A stretch of DNA of 64,000 bases from Nocardioidaceae bacterium. Lineage in GTDB: Bacteria; Actinomycetota; Actinomycetes; Propionibacteriales; Nocardioidaceae. The notes beneath the pieces were generated by a model, which searched no databases, had not been told where the DNA came from, and worked only from the letters and a program-made list of their open reading frames with translations. Position numbers and translations under genes: made by a program. The stretch spans positions 191,099 to 255,098 of the forward strand of contig JAUJOD010000003.1 in the NCBI GenBank assembly GCA_030447865.1. The letters run 5' to 3'. Positions 1-8,490 of this stretch are shown here, piece by piece; within the stretch, counting starts at the first letter, position 1; each line of letters opens with the position of its first letter.

Positions 1-1
1 C

Positions 2-826
2 AGGTTAATCATCCCGACGAAAGACGCAGTACTGTATGTCACCGCCCCCGACAAAGAAGTCGTCGACGCGGTGCTTGACTCCGCAAGTCGCATACCCAAG
101 GGCTACACCGCTGTTCCTGACCTGACAGGTCTTTACTGGGACAGCGAAGTTAAGCCTCTTGTCGCAAGCGTGGGACTCCTTTGGGAGAACCGCTGTCCAG
201 ATGACGCTGACTGCGACCTTCTCCCCATAGAGGCCACTGATCCGGCTGCAGGGAGCGTCGTTCCGGTCGGCACGACCGTGAGTGCGATTGCGTCTCCGCC
301 TCGCCACCCGGAGAAAGACCCGAAAGATACCGAATTAGGTCCCAAAGACTACATTGGCCAGCAAGTGAACGACGCGACGACGGCGCTGCAAGGCATGGGC
401 TATGACGTCTCATGGCGTTTTCTCACACCGACGGACGGAAAGGCATTCGGCACTATTGCGGAGGTTCGTCTGCCCAGCCAGGCGGAGGTCACCTTGCTCG
501 TCTGGCCACCACCGGACTGTCCTGACGGACGGTCGCCGTTGCATATCCCATCGGGTGATTGCTCGGACAACAATCAGCCGATAGACATCTCCCCCTACGT
601 CGGACAACCAGCGCAGTTTACTAGAGAGCAACTCATCGCGCTTGGTGCTGGCCGAGTCCAGGTTCGTCTGAGCGAATTCACAAAGGAGCGGTGCTGCAAA
701 CCCTCCGCCTGGCGCCCAACCGACATTGTGAGCGAGATTCAGCCGGAAGGGGTGACAAAAGTGCGACCGGACGGACTGGTGCTACAAGGAACTAAATTAG
801 TCCTGCACGTTCGGCCACCGAGCTAA
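2..826 (+). CDS. PASTA-like repeat protein, 5' end outside window
   Basis: The reading frame is open from the first bases of the window, so the gene very likely begins upstream; the first internal start is a GTG at 71, but coding-like sequence continues in frame before it. The visible 274 residues contain at least three short blocks of the form (V)PDLTG / YIGQQVNDA / YVGQPAQFT, each followed by a Pro-rich hinge, which resembles PASTA domains. PASTA domains bind peptidoglycan fragments or beta-lactams and usually sit outside the membrane on Ser/Thr kinases or penicillin-binding proteins. No kinase or transpeptidase part is visible, so the domain may belong to a missing N-terminus or to a stand-alone secreted protein. 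Several Cys residues suggest an extracytoplasmic location. The PASTA assignment is by eye and moderate. Confidence 0.6.
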   Translation, partial: RLIIPTKDAVLYVTAPDKEVVDAVLDSASRIPKGYTAVPDLTGLYWDSEVKPLVASVGLLWENRCPDDADCDLLPIEATDPAAGSVVPVGTTVSAIASPPRHPEKDPKDTELGPKDYIGQQVNDATTALQGMGYDVSWRFLTPTDGKAFGTIAEVRLPSQAEVTLLVWPPPDCPDGRSPLHIPSGDCSDNNQPIDISPYVGQPAQFTREQLIALGAGRVQVRLSEFTKERCCKPSAWRPTDIVSEIQPEGVTKVRPDGLVLQGTKLVLHVRPPS

Positions 827-911
827 AGCCTGACCCTTGACCTTAGATGGCTGCCCAGCGGCTTAGGCGGGTGCCGATTCGGACGCAAAGCGCTTCGTGT
901 TAACGGGCTCT

Positions 912-2217
912 TCACAATCGGGGGGGTAGTCGGGTCTGAATCCGCCGGATTGGAGTAGGGATCTGGCGATGTAGTTGGTGAGGTCGCGGAAGCCGAGGGC
1001 GGAGCCGCGGAGGTGTTCGAGGCGGCCGATGATCGCTTCGGTGGGTCCGTTGCTGGTGCCGGGCCGGTCGAAGTAGGCCAGCACGTCGACTGCACGCTTG
1101 GTCAGGGTCCGTCCGAGGGTGATGAGCTCGGTCAGCGCGTGTGGGACGCCGGCGCTGAGGGACTCGATCAGCGTGCTCATGAGGTCGCGTCCCCGGGTGC
1201 GGTCGGGTTCGCGGTAGGCGGTGATCATCCGTTGGTAGGTGCCCCAGGGTCGCCTCGACTTCGACGTGGACGTCGGACTCGAACAGGTTGTGCAGGCGTT
1301 GGCGTTGCTTCTCGGTGAGCAGGTCCGCGCCGGTGTGCAGGGTGCGTCGCGCACGATAGAGGAGGTCGTGTTTGCGGCCGCGGTGCCCGTGAAGAGTGTG
1401 CTGGACGGGCGTCGGCACTGGTCCAGCGCGTCGCCGGCCAGCCGGACGACGTGGAAGGGATCCATCACCGCCACCGCGTCGGGAAGCTCTTCGCTGGGGG
1501 CGGTTTTGAACCCGGTGAACCCGTCCATCGCGACGACCTCCACGGTGTCGCGCCAGGCCGTCGGCCGCTCGGCAAGCCAGGTCTTAAACGCCTGTTTCGA
1601 GCGGCCCTCGACCATGTCCAGCAAACGCGCTGGCCCGGTGCCGTCACGGATGCTGGTTCGGTCGATGATCACCGTCACGTACTTGTCGCCGCGCCGGGTG
1701 TGGCGCCAGACATGCTCATCGACACCGATCACAGCAACGCCGTCGAACCGGGCGGCCTCGTCGATCAAGACCCGCGTGTCCTCGGCCAGGACCGCGTCGT
1801 TGGCGGTATTCCACGCGACCCCGAGACCGTCGGCGACCCGGGCGACAGTCAAGTGCTGACACACGATCCCTTCCAACGCCCACCGCAGGCCGCGGCGCGA
1901 CAGCCTCGCCCGCGGTTCAGCAGCACGGCTGGTGTCTTGGCGCCACACATGCCCGCAGCCAGCACACCGGTAGCGGCGCAGCGTGACCTCCAACGTCGTG
2001 GGTCGCCAACCCAGCGGTTCGTGCGCCAACGCCGGATCACGGGTGTGGCGTGCGACACCCTCGCAGCCGCAGCGGCGGCACCACTGATCCGGCTCGACGA
2101 CACGGCAGGCGAGCACTCCCGGTCAGGATCCAGTCGCTGCCCGATCACCGCGAGCCCGAGCTCGTCGAGGCGGCAGAACGTGGTCAGGTCAGGGCAAGCG
2201 AAGGTAGCGTCAGACAC
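912..2217 (-). pseudogene. ISL3-family transposase, multiple frameshifts
   Basis: The natural start is a GTG at 2217 (protein begins MSDATFACPDLTT). The frame breaks near 2117, where the next block VLACRVVEPDQW continues one base off. It breaks again near 1415, and returns near 1242, so a segment of about 57 codons (QHTLHGHRGRKHD onward) lies in a different frame. One C is missing near the 3' end compared with the fragment at 3353-3429, so the normal stop inside the terminal repeat is missed and the frame runs on to 863. Intact features are the N-terminal zinc-finger type CxxCG...CAGCGHVW region and the DDE-type core with GVDEHVWRH, MDGFTGF and DPFHVV. An uninterrupted ORF of 417 codons exists (863-2116), but its middle is nonsense relative to the family. 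Loss of function is inferred. Confidence 0.8.
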
Positions 2218-2218
2218 G

Positions 2219-2271
2219 CCGAGGTCTTCCCGAAGGGCGGTGTGAGAACTCCCATCATCGGAAGACCTCGG
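2219..2271. repeat. 12-bp inverted repeat ahead of transposase
   Basis: CCGAGGTCTTCC at 2219-2230 pairs perfectly with GGAAGACCTCGG at 2260-2271 across a 29-bp loop. It lies inside the insertion sequence immediately upstream of the transposase start, where it could be a transposase binding site or a hairpin limiting translation from outside promoters. Confidence 0.65.
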
Positions 2272-2343
2272 CCCCTACCCGGTGATCGACGTGCCGACCC
2301 GCCCTACCGTGGACTGTGGAGAGCCGGATGTTGGGAGGACAGC

Positions 2344-3288
2344 ATGAACCAGGGCACCCATCCCGAAGAGCTGCCGGCCGAGGTTCTGGACGACGTGGCT
2401 AGCGTGGTCGGGGCAGAGGTGACTCTTTTCAGTCGCCTACCCGGAGGCGTCAATGGGGGTGCCAGGCGCGTCCAGTTGGCCGGAAGGGCAGATGCAGTGC
2501 TCAAAGCAGTGCCCCGGGCACACCCCAACCACCTGGACGAGACGTTGCGAGCCCAGAGAGTGGTCGAGCACATGCGTAGGCGCGGCTATCCCACCCCGGC
2601 CTGGCTCGGAGTGGGGGCCACAGCCACTCATGTATGGCATCTGATGGACTTCGTTGACGCGGCTCCCGCGCCAGAGCTGACCCCGTCCCTCGTTGAGCAG
2701 CTGATGGAGATCATCGAACTCCAGGCTGGCCAAGCCTCCGAGCCCTACGACCACTGGTCGTACGCCTGGCGGGTCGCCACCGGTCAGGAATCGGCTGTCG
2801 CCGGGCTGGACTTCAACGAGACGCCGGAGCAGTCGCTTCTCCGCCAGTCCGTGGCCCGGCTCTCGGGGTATTCCTCCGTGGTGTCGGCCTTGGTCGGGCG
2901 CCTGCGGCTCTTGTGTGCCGACGTCCCACCACCACGAGAGGCACCTGACATGGTCCATGCCGATCTCTCAACCCCCAGCAATGTCCTGGTCCGTGACGGA
3001 GCGGTGGTGGCGGTCGTGGATATCGGGAACGCAGGTAGCGGCACGCGGGCGACTGATCTCACCACCCTCGTGTGGTACACCTTCCAGGATCCGCTGCTGG
3101 ACGGTGTCCGAAGGCGGCTGTGGACGAGAATCCTCGACCTGGTCGGCTGGGAGGGGGCGGCGGTGCTCGCAGCGACACACATCCTCCACATGCTCGAGGT
3201 CCCCATCCGTCTCGGGCCCCACGATGTCGTTCCAGGGGTGGTCAAGCGCGGCCATCGCGCCCTCGACGAGCTGAACGCGCTTCGCTAA
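2344..3288 (+). CDS. APH-family phosphotransferase
   Basis: A 314-residue cytoplasmic protein of the aminoglycoside/choline kinase fold. The catalytic loop reads MVHADLSTPSNVLV (residues about 203-216), matching the HxDxxxxN brick, and VVDIGNAGSGTRATDL follows as the metal-binding D plus downstream G. The N-terminal half has the expected nucleotide-binding sheet with a lysine in VLKAVPRAH. The ATG at 2344 is chosen because a strong GGGAGGA ribosome site lies 4-12 bases before it; the longer frame from 2050 runs through the insertion sequence and is artefactual. The start lies only 17 bp past the ISL3 terminal repeat. Substrate cannot be told: drug, sugar or small alcohol are all possible. An ISL3 end fragment follows the gene, suggesting acquisition by transposition. 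Confidence 0.8.
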   Translation: MNQGTHPEELPAEVLDDVASVVGAEVTLFSRLPGGVNGGARRVQLAGRADAVLKAVPRAHPNHLDETLRAQRVVEHMRRRGYPTPAWLGVGATATHVWHLMDFVDAAPAPELTPSLVEQLMEIIELQAGQASEPYDHWSYAWRVATGQESAVAGLDFNETPEQSLLRQSVARLSGYSSVVSALVGRLRLLCADVPPPREAPDMVHADLSTPSNVLVRDGAVVAVVDIGNAGSGTRATDLTTLVWYTFQDPLLDGVRRRLWTRILDLVGWEGAAVLAATHILHMLEVPIRLGPHDVVPGVVKRGHRALDELNALR

Positions 3289-3352
3289 CTGTCGCCGGTG
3301 GAGATGGTCTGCGACATGGGACCTCCGAGTGCTATCCGCCAGCGTAACGCGC

Positions 3353-3429
3353 AACTACTACATCGCCAGATCCCTACTCGAATCCGGCGGATTCAGACCC
3401 CGACTACACCCCCGATTGTGAAGAGCCCG
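3353..3429 (+). mobile_element. ISL3 3'-end remnant
   Basis: The plus strand reads YYIARSLLESGGFRPR then LHPRL and stop, which matches the C-terminus of the ISL3 transposase at 912-2217. The terminal repeat GATTGTGAAGAGCCCG follows at 3414-3429. Only about 77 bp remain. It lies in opposite orientation to the larger copy, with the phosphotransferase gene between them. Here the native stop codon inside the repeat is preserved. Confidence 0.75.
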
Positions 3430-3499
3430 AAAAATCTTGCGCGATGGAACTGATCACCCGTTGCGTGGAGTCTTGGGAGTAGCGGCAAGAAGGGGCCCT

Positions 3500-4003
3500 G
3501 TGAACGTCGATGACGAGTACAGCGCGTATGTGGCTGCTCGTTGGCCTGTCCTGGTGCGCTCAGCGGTCCTGCTCGGTTGCAGCATCCATGAGGCGGAGGA
3601 CTTGGTGCAGTCGACGTTGGTGAAGTGCTACGTGTCGTGGGACAAGGTGGCCAAGGCCAGCAACCAGGACGGCTACGTCTACCGCATCATGTTGAACACT
3701 CACCGCAGCAACCACCGCCGTTCGTGGCGAGAGCATCCTTCCTCCCATCTTCCAGACGCCAGCACGACCGACACCAGCGATGCATCAGCCTTGGTTGACA
3801 CCGTTCGTCAGGCACTGGCTGGTCTGAGTTTGGAAAGTCGGGCCGTGGTGGTGTTGCGGTTCTTCGCAGACTTCACCGACCAGCAAACAGCCGATGTGTT
3901 GGGGATACCCCTCGTAACTGCGAAGAGCCGGCTGTCCCGCGCGCTAACCCGTCTGTCCCAAGACCCTCAACTTGCCGACATCATCGGTAGGAGCCAGCCA
4001 TGA
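3500..4003 (+). CDS. SigE-type ECF sigma factor
   Basis: A 167-residue RNA polymerase sigma factor of the actinobacterial SigE-like ECF type. Region 2 is visible as DEYSAYVAARWPVLVRSA and AEDLVQSTLVK; region 4 is ALAGLSLESRAVVVLRFF with a helix-turn-helix QQTADVLGIPLVTAKSRLSRAL. The GTG at 3500 is preferred over an earlier frame opening at 3437 because AAGAAGGGG sits just upstream and the conserved domain begins a few residues later. The stop overlaps the ATG of the next gene by 4 bp, so the two are co-translated. The neighbour has a single membrane segment and is the likely regulator of this sigma factor. A second sigma/partner pair lies at 29213-30950. Confidence 0.88.
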   Translation: MNVDDEYSAYVAARWPVLVRSAVLLGCSIHEAEDLVQSTLVKCYVSWDKVAKASNQDGYVYRIMLNTHRSNHRRSWREHPSSHLPDASTTDTSDASALVDTVRQALAGLSLESRAVVVLRFFADFTDQQTADVLGIPLVTAKSRLSRALTRLSQDPQLADIIGRSQP

Positions 4004-5361
4004 CCGGAGAAGAAGACCTGAGGCGGCTGCTGCACGATGCCGCTACTGAGATACCAGCGAGCAGTGCCCCGGTTGGCGACTTGGTCGGAGAAGGCCGGCG
4101 CACTAAGAGGCAACGGCACATTGTTCAGGCCGCAAGTGTGGCTACTGCGGCTGCCTTGATCGCTGTCGGTGCCTTCATCGTGCAGCCTTCTATCAGCGGT
4201 AGTGGCAACTTGGCGACGCGGCCCACTGCGACACCAAGCGGGCTGGGAACACCTCAGATGACTACTACGCCACGGACACCGGAATCGCAATGCGAGCCGA
4301 AGCCGCCGCACCGCCTGATGGACGGTTCGCCAGCGGGCCAAGCGCGTCTAGTTGACCCAGACAAGACCATCTACGTGTGGGGACGGGGCGACAAAAGAAT
4401 AAGCCAGTTAGTAGGCGGTGATCCGCTCGGGCTGATCGGAGCTAAATACGCCACTCACGTCCAAGCACCGCACGCGACTGCATACATCATCGATATCGGG
4501 GATCCGGGGGTTGGTGAAGTCGCTTTTGCCTTCAGTATCGGCAGATGCAGATACACCGTGTGGCTCCCAGGTGGCACGGCCATGAAACAGGCCAAGCGGT
4601 TTGTCTCAGCATTGCTTACCCCGCCAACAACACCGCGTCGAGACAACCAGAACGACCTAGACTCGAATACGCGGGAGACTACCGAAACAACGCCCTGCTC
4701 AAAGGTCATTACGCCACCATCGGCGCAGGTCCACGACGACATAAGTGTCTCGAGGGCCGAAGGAATCATGGTCATCTCGTTCTCGTACTCAGACCCAGCA
4801 ACAAAGAAGTACGACCAGCGCTCATACGCCATTGCCTACAACGATGACCCAACCTGTCGAGCGAATCCGTTTATCAATCAGTTCATAGAGCGGTCACTTA
4901 CTTCTCTCAGGCCCCACCAGAACGAGCCATCGGAGGTGGATTACCCTCGAGTTGCCGGTCTTTTCTATAGCTTCGCAGAGGATACAACTCGTGGCGGCCC
5001 ATTCGATACCCCGGTATCTTTGGGGCTGGGCAACAATTTCGTTCGCAGCGTACCCCCAGACAGCGGTGAGGCGGCCTGGGTGCTTGACCTCACGCACTAC
5101 GCCGAGCGAGACGGCACGGTGTCCGCTCTAGAACTGCTTAGGGACAACGCTGACAACCTTAAAATCGTGACGGAGCCGCAGTCACGGCCGTCCTGCGCCG
5201 CGGAGGCTGACGAGCCACCGCTTCGACTGACTGGCGGGGGAACGCGGATTAGCATCCAGTCACAACAGCCAGTGGACTGCACTCAATCGTGGAGCGTCGA
5301 CCTCTTCATCAACGACGTCGGGCAGGTAGTCGGGGTGAACGTCACCCTCGGTTCCCCATGA
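4000..5361 (+). CDS. single-pass membrane protein paired with sigma factor
   Basis: A 453-residue protein beginning MTGEEDLRRLLHDAATEIP. A basic stretch (RRTKRQRHIVQ) precedes one hydrophobic segment (about residues 45-62, AASVATAAALIAVGAFIV), then a long Thr/Pro-rich linker and an extracytoplasmic region with several Cys residues. Bacterial operons that pair a SigE-type ECF sigma factor with such a protein usually use it as a regulator or anti-sigma-like membrane partner, but no ZAS zinc motif is present, so the role is inferred from position and topology only. Translation is coupled to the sigma factor by an ATGA overlap. No enzymatic motif was recognised in the 390-residue outer part. Confidence 0.75.
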   Translation: MTGEEDLRRLLHDAATEIPASSAPVGDLVGEGRRTKRQRHIVQAASVATAAALIAVGAFIVQPSISGSGNLATRPTATPSGLGTPQMTTTPRTPESQCEPKPPHRLMDGSPAGQARLVDPDKTIYVWGRGDKRISQLVGGDPLGLIGAKYATHVQAPHATAYIIDIGDPGVGEVAFAFSIGRCRYTVWLPGGTAMKQAKRFVSALLTPPTTPRRDNQNDLDSNTRETTETTPCSKVITPPSAQVHDDISVSRAEGIMVISFSYSDPATKKYDQRSYAIAYNDDPTCRANPFINQFIERSLTSLRPHQNEPSEVDYPRVAGLFYSFAEDTTRGGPFDTPVSLGLGNNFVRSVPPDSGEAAWVLDLTHYAERDGTVSALELLRDNADNLKIVTEPQSRPSCAAEADEPPLRLTGGGTRISIQSQQPVDCTQSWSVDLFINDVGQVVGVNVTLGSP

Positions 5362-5450
5362 CGGTCGAGGGCCTCTGGAGATCCGCGAGTCGGTTAACCG
5401 GAGAAGACTGAGAATACGACCGGTACCGACTACACACTGGGGGCTCTGTC

Positions 5451-5576
5451 ATGGAGCGTGACGAGCACTCGACTGGCGAAATGGGCGCTGGCGCGTTGGC
5501 CCGCCTGGTGCCGCTCGGCTGTACCTTGGTTGCACGTCACATTAGGCAGAAGACCTTGGAGGGTGGCACGGTCTGA
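5451..5576 (+). CDS. possible 41-aa coupled small ORF
   Basis: ATG at 5451 opens a 41-codon frame (MERDEHSTGEMGAGALAR...) that ends in TGATG, overlapping the start of the lipoprotein at 5576 by one base. The overlap suggests translational coupling, and GGGGG lies 8-12 bases before the ATG. There is no recognisable domain. It could be a leader peptide, a real small protein or chance. Confidence 0.3.
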   Translation: MERDEHSTGEMGAGALARLVPLGCTLVARHIRQKTLEGGTV

Positions 5577-5965
5577 TGACCAGCCGCGACAGAACGGCCA
5601 CGCTTAGCCTCGCCATGGTGTGCGCTGCGCTCACCAGTTCGTGTGGTCTTACGTCGGAGGAGCCGGTAATGATCATCGATTGCGTGCAGACTTTGTCTTA
5701 CGCTGACAGGACATATAACGGGTCTTCAACGAGGGACCACATCGAGCCGGGAAGGAAGATAGGAAAAGGTAGGATTGAGCATTGTGAGGAACTAGTCGAA
5801 ACAGTCACGGTGGCCCGCGTGCCGGGGTTCCCGCCAAAGGTCGTCGTACGACTTATAGACAAAAAAAAGACCACTGTTGTCTATATCCGCGAGGGAATCT
5901 TCGATGAAGAATCGGAAACGTACCCTCCCAGGCTGGAGAGGCTCCTTGCCGGCAGGGTGCGATGA
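5576..5965 (+). CDS. small predicted lipoprotein
   Basis: A 129-residue protein with a signal sequence whose hydrophobic core (LSLAMVCAALTSSCG) ends in a lipobox-like TSSCG at residues 19-23, so it is probably lipidated at the Cys and anchored outside the cytoplasmic membrane. The mature part has two further Cys residues and a basic, Lys-rich middle (RLIDKKKTTVVYIREG). No family recognised. A GGAGGGTGG site lies 12-20 bases upstream. It follows the sigma-factor pair in the same direction with a gap of about 210 bp and may belong to that regulon. Confidence 0.6.
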   Translation: MTSRDRTATLSLAMVCAALTSSCGLTSEEPVMIIDCVQTLSYADRTYNGSSTRDHIEPGRKIGKGRIEHCEELVETVTVARVPGFPPKVVVRLIDKKKTTVVYIREGIFDEESETYPPRLERLLAGRVR

Positions 5966-6008
5966 ACGGCGGACTCTGATGGTTCTCGACATGGCCCAGG
6001 TCTGCCAT

Positions 6009-6226
6009 CTAAGGAGTCTGAGGCTCGTGGGCGGACATGAGGAGCGCCAGTCGCAGGGTGTCCTCCTCTGGCAGGTCATATCGCCTGGGTAGTGAGCGGA
6101 GGACTTCACTTTGCAGCCAGGGACTGGACCGAAGCGATGACGCATGCTTGCCTGGTGGTGGAGTACAGCGTCGACTAACGCAACCCGCTCCATCGCAACG
6201 GCGTAGAGCCGCTCCCGCACTGTCAT
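6009..6226 (-). pseudogene. small minus-strand gene, apparently frameshifted
   Basis: On the minus strand an excellent ribosome site (AGGAGG, 5 bases before ATG) starts [20 protein letters not shown] at 6226. After about 37 codons the natural-looking continuation (LQSEVLRSLPRRYDLPEEDT, ending MSAHEPQTP and stop at 6009) is one base off, so a single frameshift separates two plausible halves of a protein of about 73 residues. The family is unknown. The gene is divergent from miaB and its start lies 12 bp from it. It could be a decayed gene or a sequencing error. Confidence 0.35.
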
Positions 6227-6238
6227 AATTGCCTCCTG

Positions 6239-7741
6239 ATGGCTGAACTCACCCGGCAGACCGCGCGCACGTACGCCGTACGCACGTACGGCTGCCAGAT
6301 GAACGTGCACGACTCCGAGCGGCTGTCGGGCCTGCTCGAGCAGGCCGGTTACCGGCGCGCACAAACCGGCGACGACGCCGACGTCGTCGTCTTCAACACC
6401 TGCGCGGTGCGCGAGAACGCCGACAACAAGCTGTACGGCAACCTCGGCCAGCTCATGCCACTGAAAGCCGCCCGCCCCGGCATGCAGATCGCCGTGGGCG
6501 GCTGCCTGGCGCAGAAGGACCGCTCCGAGATCACCCGCCGCGCGCCGTACGTCGACGTCGTCTTCGGCACCCACAACCTCGGCTCGCTGCCGGTGCTGCT
6601 GGAGCGCGCCCGCGTCGCCAAGCAGGCTCAGGTCGAGATCCTCGAGTCGCTGGAAGTCTTCCCGTCGACGCTTCCGACGCGGCGCGAGTCGCCGTACGCC
6701 GCCTGGGTCGCCATCAGCGTCGGCTGCAACAACACCTGCACGTTCTGCATCGTCCCCTCGCTGCGCGGCACCGAGAAGGACCGTCGACCCGGCGACGTGC
6801 TCGCCGAGATCAAGGCACTGGTAGCCGACGGCGTCATCGAGGTGACCCTGCTCGGGCAGAACGTCAACTCGTACGGCGTGGAGTTCGGCGACCGCCTCGC
6901 GTTCAGCAAGCTGCTGGGCGCATGCGGCGAGATCGACGGCCTGGAGCGGGTGCGCTTCACGTCACCGCACCCCCGCGACTTCACCGACGACGTCATCGCC
7001 GCGATGGCGGAGACCCCCAACGTCATGCCGCAGCTGCACATGCCGCTGCAGTCGGGGTCGAACGCCATGCTCAAGGCGATGCGGCGGTCCTACCGGCGCG
7101 ACCGCTACCTCGGCATCCTCGACCGGGTCCGGCGGGCGATCCCCGAGGCGGCGATCACCACCGACATCATCGTCGGTTTCCCAGGCGAGACCGAGGCGGA
7201 CTTCGACGACACGATGACGCTCGTCGAGCAGGCCCGGTTCGCCGGTGCCTTCACGTTCCAGTACTCCAAGCGCCCCGGCACCCCGGCGGCGACGATGGCC
7301 GACCAGGTGCCGCGCGAGGTGGTGCAGGAGCGGTACGAGCGGCTGGTGGCGCTGGTCAACGAGATCACCTGGCGAGAGAACCAACGCTTTGAGGACCGCG
7401 AGCTCGAGGTGCTGGTGTCGACCGGCGAGGGTCGCAAGGACGCCGCGACCGACCGACTGTCCGGCCGCGCCCGCGACAACCGGCTCGTCCACTTCACCCC
7501 GGGCGATGCCGTTGTGCGACCCGGCGACCTGGTGACCGTGCAGGTCACACGTGCGGCGCCGCATCATCTGGTGGCTGACGCGGCGGTGCGGTCGGTGCGA
7601 CGTACCCGTGCCGGCGACGCCTGGGACGCTCGTACGGCGGCCACCTCCACCGCTGTCTCGCTCGGGCTGCCGTCGGTCGGCGTACCGGCCGCCCCGGCCG
7701 CACCCGCCGTCCAACCGGGCGCCGCCTGCGCCTGCGGCTGA
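6239..7741 (+). CDS. miaB: tRNA-2-methylthio-N6-dimethylallyladenosine synthase MiaB
   Basis: A 500-residue radical SAM methylthiotransferase that adds a methylthio group to i6A37 of tRNAs reading UNN codons. The N-terminal UPF0004 domain carries three cluster cysteines ([30 protein letters not shown]). The radical SAM CxxxCxxC motif is [18 protein letters not shown], with Cys 163, 167 and 170. Motifs [10 protein letters not shown] and [11 protein letters not shown] follow, and the C-terminal part (about 385-445) is the tRNA-binding TRAM domain. It acts on the product of MiaA, encoded 2.3 kb downstream. The C-terminal 50 residues are Ala/Pro-rich and end in CACG. There is no strong ribosome site for the ATG at 6239. 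The 3' half overlaps an antisense frame of the NUDIX gene. Confidence 0.95.
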   Translation: MAELTRQTARTYAVRTYGCQMNVHDSERLSGLLEQAGYRRAQTGDDADVVVFNTCAVRENADNKLYGNLGQLMPLKAARPGMQIAVGGCLAQKDRSEITRRAPYVDVVFGTHNLGSLPVLLERARVAKQAQVEILESLEVFPSTLPTRRESPYAAWVAISVGCNNTCTFCIVPSLRGTEKDRRPGDVLAEIKALVADGVIEVTLLGQNVNSYGVEFGDRLAFSKLLGACGEIDGLERVRFTSPHPRDFTDDVIAAMAETPNVMPQLHMPLQSGSNAMLKAMRRSYRRDRYLGILDRVRRAIPEAAITTDIIVGFPGETEADFDDTMTLVEQARFAGAFTFQYSKRPGTPAATMADQVPREVVQERYERLVALVNEITWRENQRFEDRELEVLVSTGEGRKDAATDRLSGRARDNRLVHFTPGDAVVRPGDLVTVQVTRAAPHHLVADAAVRSVRRTRAGDAWDARTAATSTAVSLGLPSVGVPAAPAAPAVQPGAACACG

Positions 7742-8230
7742 AGCGCATCCGCTGACCAAGCTAGTCCAGACCCCACTCAGCCGAAAGGTGACGACAGGCG
7801 GAAGCTCGGACGTGCCGAGTCGGTCGAGCACGAACCGCTCGTGCGGCACGAGAGGGGAGGGCAACGCGTCGAGCGCGAACCACCTCAGCTCAGCCGTCTT
7901 GTCGGTCTCCAGCAGCCGGGGCTCCCCGCTCCACCTCCAGCACTCGAAGAAGAAGTCCACGCGCTCGTCGACCGGTCGTGGGTCGGGCACCGTGCGGTGC
8001 ATGGCGCACAGCGGCGTGAGGTCAGCCGGTGCCACGTCGATCCCGAGTTCCTCGCGCGCCTCCCGTGCCGCCGCCACGAAGACCGACTCATCGGCCTCGA
8101 CGTGACCGGCGGCCGCCGCTGCCCAATAGCCGTCCATGTAGCCGGTGTTGCTGCGCAGCTGCAGCAGCACCTCACTTCCTCGGCGCATCACCACGTACGC
8201 CGCGGGCACCAGGCGGAACCGGTCAGTCAC
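6962..8230 (-). CDS. NUDIX hydrolase with aberrant C-terminal run-on
   Basis: The first 150 residues (8230 down to about 7780) are a complete NUDIX hydrolase: the NUDIX box is [20 protein letters not shown] followed by LGID, fitting Gx5Ex7REUxEExGU. Such enzymes cleave nucleoside diphosphates linked to another group; ADP-sugar or oxidised-nucleotide pools are typical substrates. Related proteins normally end at about residue 150, just after the [11 protein letters not shown]...VVTF segment. Here the frame has no stop there and continues another 270 codons antisense to miaB. That extension is compositionally an antisense shadow. A TGA and a TAG lie one frame over right after the domain, so a one-base indel that lost the stop is likely. 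The domain call is firm; the 422-residue product is doubtful. Confidence 0.65.
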   Translation of the reverse strand: MTDRFRLVPAAYVVMRRGSEVLLQLRSNTGYMDGYWAAAAAGHVEADESVFVAAAREAREELGIDVAPADLTPLCAMHRTVPDPRPVDERVDFFFECWRWSGEPRLLETDKTAELRWFALDALPSPLVPHERFVLDRLGTSELPPVVTFRLSGVWTSLVSGCASAAGAGGARLDGGCGRGGRYADRRQPERDSGGGGRRTSVPGVAGTGTSHRPHRRVSHQMMRRRTCDLHGHQVAGSHNGIARGEVDEPVVAGAAGQSVGRGVLATLAGRHQHLELAVLKALVLSPGDLVDQRHQPLVPLLHHLARHLVGHRRRRGAGALGVLEREGTGEPGLLDERHRVVEVRLGLAWETDDDVGGDRRLGDRPPDPVEDAEVAVAPVGPPHRLEHGVRPRLQRHVQLRHDVGGLRHRGDDVVGEVAGVR

Positions 8231-8307
8231 CCGACGACCTTATGTGGCTGTGACCGAACGGCGCTGAAGGAGTGAAAGCGGATGAGGACAGCGCCGAAGT
8301 CCGGTTT

Positions 8308-8346
8308 GTGGAGTCCCTCCGGCGTCTGATGCCGGAGGGACTCCAC
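8308..8346. terminator. perfect 16-bp hairpin in divergent gap
   Basis: GTGGAGTCCCTCCGGC at 8308-8323 and GCCGGAGGGACTCCAC at 8331-8346 form a perfect 16-bp stem with a 7-base loop. No T-tract follows, as is common for actinobacterial terminators. It lies between the starts of two divergent genes (NUDIX and M1 peptidase), an unusual place for a terminator. Confidence 0.55.
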
Positions 8347-8490
8347 TCATGTGCCGGAGAGCAGCCCAGTGGCCCTCACATCCTCGTGGACAAGCAGCAG
8401 CTGTGGACAACGGCCGCGGATGTTGGGCTGGCTGTCTACGCTTGAGCGACAGCAGGTTAGGTCGGGCGGCGACCGGAGGGGCGGAACGGG

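Larger units (their letters stand above)
905..2326 (-). mobile_element. ISL3-family insertion sequence, degenerate
   Basis: An element of about 1.42 kb is bounded by imperfect terminal inverted repeats: CGGGCTCTTCACAATC at 904-919 and its counterpart GACTGTGGAGAGCCGG at 2312-2327 (13 of 16 match after inversion). Length and repeat style fit the ISL3 family. The only gene is the transposase read on the minus strand. I see no convincing 8-bp target duplication. The transposase is broken by several frameshifts, so the element is probably immobile. Confidence 0.75.

Noticed and set aside
897-2334. 8-bp target-site duplication of the ISL3 element
   Set aside because: The flanks of the two terminal repeats do not match, so no duplication can be claimed.
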